DNA from: an uncultured Burkholderiales bacterium
GTDB lineage: Bacteria; Pseudomonadota; Gammaproteobacteria; Burkholderiales; Burkholderiaceae_E
Length of the DNA stretch: 7,914 nt
Assembly (NCBI GenBank): GCA_903923345.1
Contig: CAIXXI010000147.1
Location: 1-7,914, forward strand
Direction of reading: 5' to 3'
The translations under genes and the position numbers were made by a program. Position 1 is the first letter of the stretch. Each line of letters opens with the position of its first letter. Positions 4,969-7,914 of the stretch are shown piece by piece. The notes beneath the pieces are model-generated. The model saw only the letters and a list, made by a program, of their open reading frames with translations, ran no database searches and was not told the DNA's origin.

Positions 4969-6746
4969 GTCTCGAGGCTGTCTTTCACCGCCTCGAGTGC
5001 ACCGCCCAGCGGGACGGTGGTGGTGACAAGGCCGCGTCGAACGGTGAGTTCAACCATGCCTTCCTTCAGCCCCCGTTCGCCGACCGTGACCCGCAGCGGT
5101 ACACCGATCAATTCCCAATCGGCGAACATCGCACCCGGCCGCTCATCACGGTTGTCCAGGATCACGTCGAAGCCCGCCTGCCTGAATTGATCGTACAGAT
5201 CGTCTGCAGCCTTGCGGACATTTTCGGAGCGAAGATAGCCCAACGGCGTAATCACAAGGTCGAACGGCGCGATCGGGCGGGGCCAGATGATGCCCTTGTC
5301 GTCGTGATTCTGCTCAATGGCAGCGGCTGGCAAGCGGGTGACGCCTATGCCATAACAACCCATCTCGATCGGCTTTGACTTGCCGTCTTCATCCACGAAG
5401 GCCGCGTTCATCGCCTCGGAATACTTGGTACCGAGATAAAAGACATGGCCGACTTCGATGCCGCGTTGAATTGCCAATCGGCCCTTGCCATCCGGGGAGG
5501 GGTCGCCATCGACCACGTTTCTGAGATCGGCAATGGCGATCTCCGATTCGCCGGGTGCTGGCAGGTCACGCCCCCAGTTCACCCCGGTCAGGTGGTATCC
5601 GGTGTCATTGGCACCGCAGACGAAGTCGCTCATGTTGGCCACCGTGCGATCGACCACGATGCTCACCGGGCGAACCGTGCCGATCGGCCCCAGATAGCCA
5701 GGCGGGCAGCCGAAATGCTCGACGATCTCGGCCTCGGTGGCAAAACGAAAACCCTTGAGCCCTGGAACCTTCGATGCCTTGATCTCGTTGAGTTCATGAT
5801 CCCCGCGCACCAGCAGCAACCAGATGCGAGTCCCGATGATCCGTGGTGCTCTCACGGAGTCGTCGCCGTCTTTCGTCGGCTCCAGGACATCGACCGCGAG
5901 CACCAGCGACTTCACCGTCTGTGACAACGGCAAGCCGAGCAGTTCGGCCACGTCTTCGCACTTCGCACGGTCCGGTGTGGCGGTCTTGACCATGGATTGA
6001 CTCGGATCGGCCCGCTCAGTCAGCAGAGGCAGTGCTTCAGCCAGTTCGACGTTGGCCGCGAAATCCGAATCCGGGCAAAAGGCGATCGCATCCTCGCCGG
6101 TCTCGGCAATCACCTGAAATTCATGGCTGGCCGACCCGCCGATCGAGCCGGTGTCCGCCGCAACCGCGCGAAAGGTCAGCCCCGAGCGCGTGAAGATCCG
6201 CGTGTAGGCCTCGAACATCGCCTGATAGCTGGCCAGCGCCGCTTCGCGGTTGCGGTCAAAGGAGTAACCGTCCTTCATCGTGAACTCACGGCCTCGCATC
6301 ACACCAAAGCGCGGCCGGCGCTCATCCCGGAATTTGGTCTGGATCTGGTACAGGTTTTTCGGCATCTGCCGATAGCTGCGGATTTCCTGACGGGCGATGT
6401 CTGTGATCACCTCTTCGGAAGTCGGCTGAACGATGAAGTCGCGCTGATGCCGATCTCGAATTCGAAGCAGCTCAGGGCCGTACTGTTCCCAACGCCCCGA
6501 CTCCTGCCAGAGTTCAGCCGGCTGGATCACCGGCATCAGCAGTTCGATCGCACCGGCGCGGGCCATTTCTTCGCGAATGATGGCCTCGACTTTGCGGATC
6601 ACCCGCAAGCCCATCGGCATATAGGTGTACACGCCTCCAGCCAGTTTTCGGATCATGCCTGCGCGGGTCATAAGCTGATGGCTGATCACCTCCGCATCGG
6701 CCGGCGCTTCCTTGAGCGTGGATATCAGGAACTGGGAGGCTTTCAT
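4962..6746 (-). CDS. proS: Proline--tRNA ligase (ProRS), bacterial type with INS editing domain
   Basis: Charges tRNA-Pro with proline in the cytosol and clears mischarged Ala-tRNA-Pro in cis. The 594 residues begin MKASQFLISTLKEAPADAEV, matching the E. coli N-terminus. Class II motif 1 lies around 65-88 (IELLMPVIQPAELWQESGRW), motif 2 at about 138-163 (FRDERRPRFGVMRGREFTMK), and motif 3 at 463-479 (GCYGIGVTRLPAAAIEQ, with Arg471). The YbaK-like INS editing domain spans about 224-410, with Lys279 at the position of the E. coli editing lysine, GYLGPIG at 350-356 and GYHL near 383. The anticodon-binding domain is at about 495-594. A segment at 289-302 (EPTKDGDDSVRAPR) looks like a short loop insertion. 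The start at 6746 is supported by AAGGA four bases upstream; the ATG at 6779 would add 11 non-family residues. It shares a seven-base overlap with the transglycosylase downstream and is divergent from rppH. Confidence 0.97.
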   Translation of the reverse strand: MKASQFLISTLKEAPADAEVISHQLMTRAGMIRKLAGGVYTYMPMGLRVIRKVEAIIREEMARAGAIELLMPVIQPAELWQESGRWEQYGPELLRIRDRHQRDFIVQPTSEEVITDIARQEIRSYRQMPKNLYQIQTKFRDERRPRFGVMRGREFTMKDGYSFDRNREAALASYQAMFEAYTRIFTRSGLTFRAVAADTGSIGGSASHEFQVIAETGEDAIAFCPDSDFAANVELAEALPLLTERADPSQSMVKTATPDRAKCEDVAELLGLPLSQTVKSLVLAVDVLEPTKDGDDSVRAPRIIGTRIWLLLVRGDHELNEIKASKVPGLKGFRFATEAEIVEHFGCPPGYLGPIGTVRPVSIVVDRTVANMSDFVCGANDTGYHLTGVNWGRDLPAPGESEIAIADLRNVVDGDPSPDGKGRLAIQRGIEVGHVFYLGTKYSEAMNAAFVDEDGKSKPIEMGCYGIGVTRLPAAAIEQNHDDKGIIWPRPIAPFDLVITPLGYLRSENVRKAADDLYDQFRQAGFDVILDNRDERPGAMFADWELIGVPLRVTVGERGLKEGMVELTVRRGLVTTTVPLGGALEAVKDSLETC

Positions 6747-6750
6747 GGGG

Positions 6751-6755
6751 TCCTT
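6751..6755 (-). promoter_or_regulatory. Ribosome binding site of proS
   Basis: AAGGA on the minus strand, four bases before the ATG at 6746. It decides between this start and the longer ATG at 6779, in favour of the shorter, family-like N-terminus. Confidence 0.75.
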
Positions 6756-6785
6756 GGCAGTGCGCGAAAAAAGGCGCATCGTCGA

Positions 6786-6791
6786 TATAAT
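6786..6791 (+). promoter_or_regulatory. -10 element of the rppH promoter
   Basis: A perfect TATAAT, placing transcription start near 6798 and leaving a leader of about 26 bases. At 16-18 base spacing I find no good -35 (for example CGCGAA at 6763-6768) and no TGn extension, so either an activator helps or the site is weak. The hexamer lies within the small inverted repeat CGAT-ATA-ATCG (6783-6793) in the 77-base gap between divergent proS and rppH. Confidence 0.42.
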
Positions 6792-6811
6792 CGGCTCAAT
6801 TCTAAGGTATC

Positions 6812-6817
6812 GAGGGG
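6812..6817 (+). promoter_or_regulatory. Ribosome binding site of rppH
   Basis: GAGGGG lies six bases before the ATG at 6824, a reasonable Shine-Dalgarno that supports this start. Confidence 0.6.
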
Positions 6818-6823
6818 TAGCCC

Positions 6824-7387
6824 ATGCTGGACAAGGAAGGCTATCGCCCTAACGTCGGCATCATCCTGGTCAATCAGCGAGACGAAGTCTTCTGGGGCAA
6901 GCGGATCCGGGAACATTCATGGCAGTTCCCGCAAGGTGGTATCAAGCGCGGTGAAACGCCCGAGCAGGCGATGTATCGCGAGCTGCACGAAGAAGTCGGT
7001 CTGCTGCCCGAGCATGTGCGCATCATCGGCCGCACCCGGGACTGGCTTCGTTATGACGTGCCGCAGAACTGGGTTCGGCGTGAGTTCAGGGGTCATTACC
7101 GCGGCCAGAAGCAGATCTGGTTCCTCCTGAGGCTGGTCGGCCAGGACAGCGATGTCAGCCTGCGCGCCACCGAACAGCCTGAATTCGATGCCTGGCGCTG
7201 GAACGATTTCTGGATCCCACTTGAAACCGTCATCGAGTTCAAGCGGCATGTGTATGAGCAGGCCCTCAACGAACTGTCCCGCCATCTGTTTGGACGCGAA
7301 CACCCCAGGCAGCGCGATCACCGACCGCCCAGCCCGCCTCTGGATGCCACCCAACCCGAGCCTGGTGCAAGCGCCGGCAAGGCTTGA
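6824..7387 (+). CDS. rppH: RNA 5'-pyrophosphohydrolase RppH (Nudix)
   Basis: RppH removes pyrophosphate from the 5' end of primary transcripts, which opens them to RNase E decay in the cytosol. The 187-residue product begins MLDKEGYRPNVGIILVN, matching the E. coli RppH start in pattern. The Nudix box (G-x5-E-x7-R-E-U-x-E-E-x-G-U) is perfect: Gly38, Glu44, Arg52, Glu53, Leu54, Glu56, Glu57, Gly59, Leu60. Other family signatures are HSWQFPQGGI (31-40), TRDWLRYDVP, GQKQIWFLL, and PEFDAWRW. The last 30 or so residues are rich in Pro, Arg and Asp, probably disordered; tails in this protein vary between species. It is a bit longer than E. coli RppH (176). Divergent from proS, a pairing I recall from Burkholderiales. 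It is followed by a strong stem-loop facing the convergent dehydrogenase. Confidence 0.96.
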   Translation: MLDKEGYRPNVGIILVNQRDEVFWGKRIREHSWQFPQGGIKRGETPEQAMYRELHEEVGLLPEHVRIIGRTRDWLRYDVPQNWVRREFRGHYRGQKQIWFLLRLVGQDSDVSLRATEQPEFDAWRWNDFWIPLETVIEFKRHVYEQALNELSRHLFGREHPRQRDHRPPSPPLDATQPEPGASAGKA

Positions 7388-7391
7388 ACGC

Positions 7392-7413
7392 GCCCACCCT
7401 GACCGGGGTGGGC
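7392..7413. terminator. Strong stem-loop between rppH and the convergent dehydrogenase
   Basis: GCCCACCC (7392-7399), loop TGACCG, GGGTGGGC (7406-7413) form a perfect eight-pair GC-rich hairpin starting four bases after the rppH stop and 25 bases from the dehydrogenase stop. There is no U-tract on either strand. It is best read as a bidirectional, non-canonical terminator or 3' protective hairpin. Confidence 0.5.
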
Positions 7414-7438
7414 CGATGCAGGCGTTGGGCGAATTGAC

Positions 7439-7914
7439 TCAGGTCGGTGTGAGCAGCGGTTTGCCGGCGAAATAGGCGGCCACATTGTCAATCGTCAGGC
7501 GACCCATCGCATACCGCGTGTCGTGAGTGCCGCTGCCATGGTGGGGCTGCAGCACCACGCGCGGGATCGCGATCAGTTCGGCAGGCACGCGCGGCTCATC
7601 GTTGAACACATCGAGCCCGGCGCCACCGAGCGTGCCCTGGCTGAGCAACTCAACCATCGCAGCCTGGTCGACCACCGAGCCTCGGGCAATGTTCACAAAG
7701 TGCCCGTTCGGGCCGAGTGCCTCGAGCACGGCACGGGACACGATGCCCTGGGTGGCGGCACCACCGGGACAGGCAGCAATCAGGACATCGGCCCAGCGGG
7801 CCATCTCGACCAGATCCGGGTAATAGGCCCAATCAACCGGCTTGCGGTTCGGCCCGTGATAGGCCAACTCGGTGCCAAACGCGGCGCATCGATTTGCGAT
7901 CGCCACACCAATGC
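7439..7914 (-). CDS. NAD(P)-dependent D-2-hydroxyacid dehydrogenase, C-terminal part (5' end outside window)
   Basis: A cytosolic oxidoreductase interconverting a 2-oxoacid and a D-2-hydroxyacid (the glyoxylate/hydroxypyruvate reductase group is a good candidate). The 157 visible residues begin inside the nucleotide-binding loop (IGVAIANRCAAFG, the end of a G-x-G-x-x-G-type motif), so about the first half of the protein is missing. Counted from the window edge, the family catalytic trio is present: Arg77 in NIARGSVVD, Glu106 in DVFNDEP, and His124 in LQPHHGS. The ending AMGRLTIDNVAAYFAGKPLL is typical. After the second beta strand the sequence YHGPNRKP carries Arg and Lys, which hints at NADP(H) rather than NAD(H) use. 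The GTG at 7906 is an internal codon, not a start. Exact substrate is undecided. Confidence 0.93.
   Translation of the reverse strand, partial: IGVAIANRCAAFGTELAYHGPNRKPVDWAYYPDLVEMARWADVLIAACPGGAATQGIVSRAVLEALGPNGHFVNIARGSVVDQAAMVELLSQGTLGGAGLDVFNDEPRVPAELIAIPRVVLQPHHGSGTHDTRYAMGRLTIDNVAAYFAGKPLLTPT

Noticed and set aside
6761..6778. Inverted repeat TGCGC / GCGCA around an A6 run in the proS leader
   Set aside because: Five-base arms with an eight-base loop holding the T-run inside the loop rather than after the stem do not make a terminator; chance is likely in this GC-rich DNA.
6747..6779. Longer proS start at the ATG at 6779
   Set aside because: It adds 11 residues not found in ProRS, while AAGGA is correctly placed for the ATG at 6746.
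5997..7130. Long plus-strand open frame of 377 codons opposite proS and across rppH
   Set aside because: It is antisense to proS and out of frame with rppH, has no recognisable domain, and is the usual shadow of a GC-rich gene.
1342..7914. Possible functional link between the FAD-dependent and the NAD(P)-dependent D-2-hydroxyacid dehydrogenases
   Set aside because: They are about 4.7 kb apart on opposite strands with housekeeping genes between them and share no visible regulatory element; co-occurrence here looks incidental.

Overview
The window reads as ordinary chromosomal DNA of a GC-rich betaproteobacterium, most likely of the order Burkholderiales. This is inferred from the strong resemblance of Ffh, ProS, RppH and the thioesterase to proteobacterial forms, from the arrangement of a lytic transglycosylase, proS and a divergent rppH (which I recall as typical of this order), and from a PEP-CTERM-type surface protein. 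No species can be named from the sequence alone.

Layout from left to right: (1) the 3' end of ffh, the signal recognition particle GTPase (+). (2) A convergent gene for a secreted protein with a VPLPA-type PEP-CTERM anchor (-). It is less GC-rich than its neighbours and has a near-perfect sigma-54 (-24/-12) promoter upstream. (3) A divergent FAD-dependent D-2-hydroxyacid dehydrogenase of the D-2-hydroxyglutarate dehydrogenase type (+). (4) A convergent alpha/beta hydrolase of the kynurenine-formamidase/esterase group (-). Its short leader holds an intrinsic-terminator-like hairpin and a second hairpin over the ribosome binding site. (5) A divergent YdiI/MenI-like hotdog acyl-CoA thioesterase (+). 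(6) A convergent, overlapping pair transcribed leftward: proS followed by a secreted SLT-type lytic transglycosylase. (7) A divergent rppH, the mRNA 5' pyrophosphohydrolase (+). (8) The C-terminal two thirds of an NAD(P)-dependent D-2-hydroxyacid dehydrogenase (-), cut by the window edge.

The genes are mostly single-gene units that alternate in strand, so the only clear operon is proS with the transglycosylase. Housekeeping functions (protein targeting, tRNA charging, mRNA decay, peptidoglycan turnover) are interspersed with metabolic enzymes. I see no mobile element, CRISPR array, tRNA, rRNA or defence locus, and nothing that amounts to a wholly new multi-gene system. The points most worth following are regulatory: the sigma-54 promoter on the PEP-CTERM gene, which fits the known PrsK/PrsR-RpoN control of such genes, and the compact leader of the alpha/beta hydrolase.
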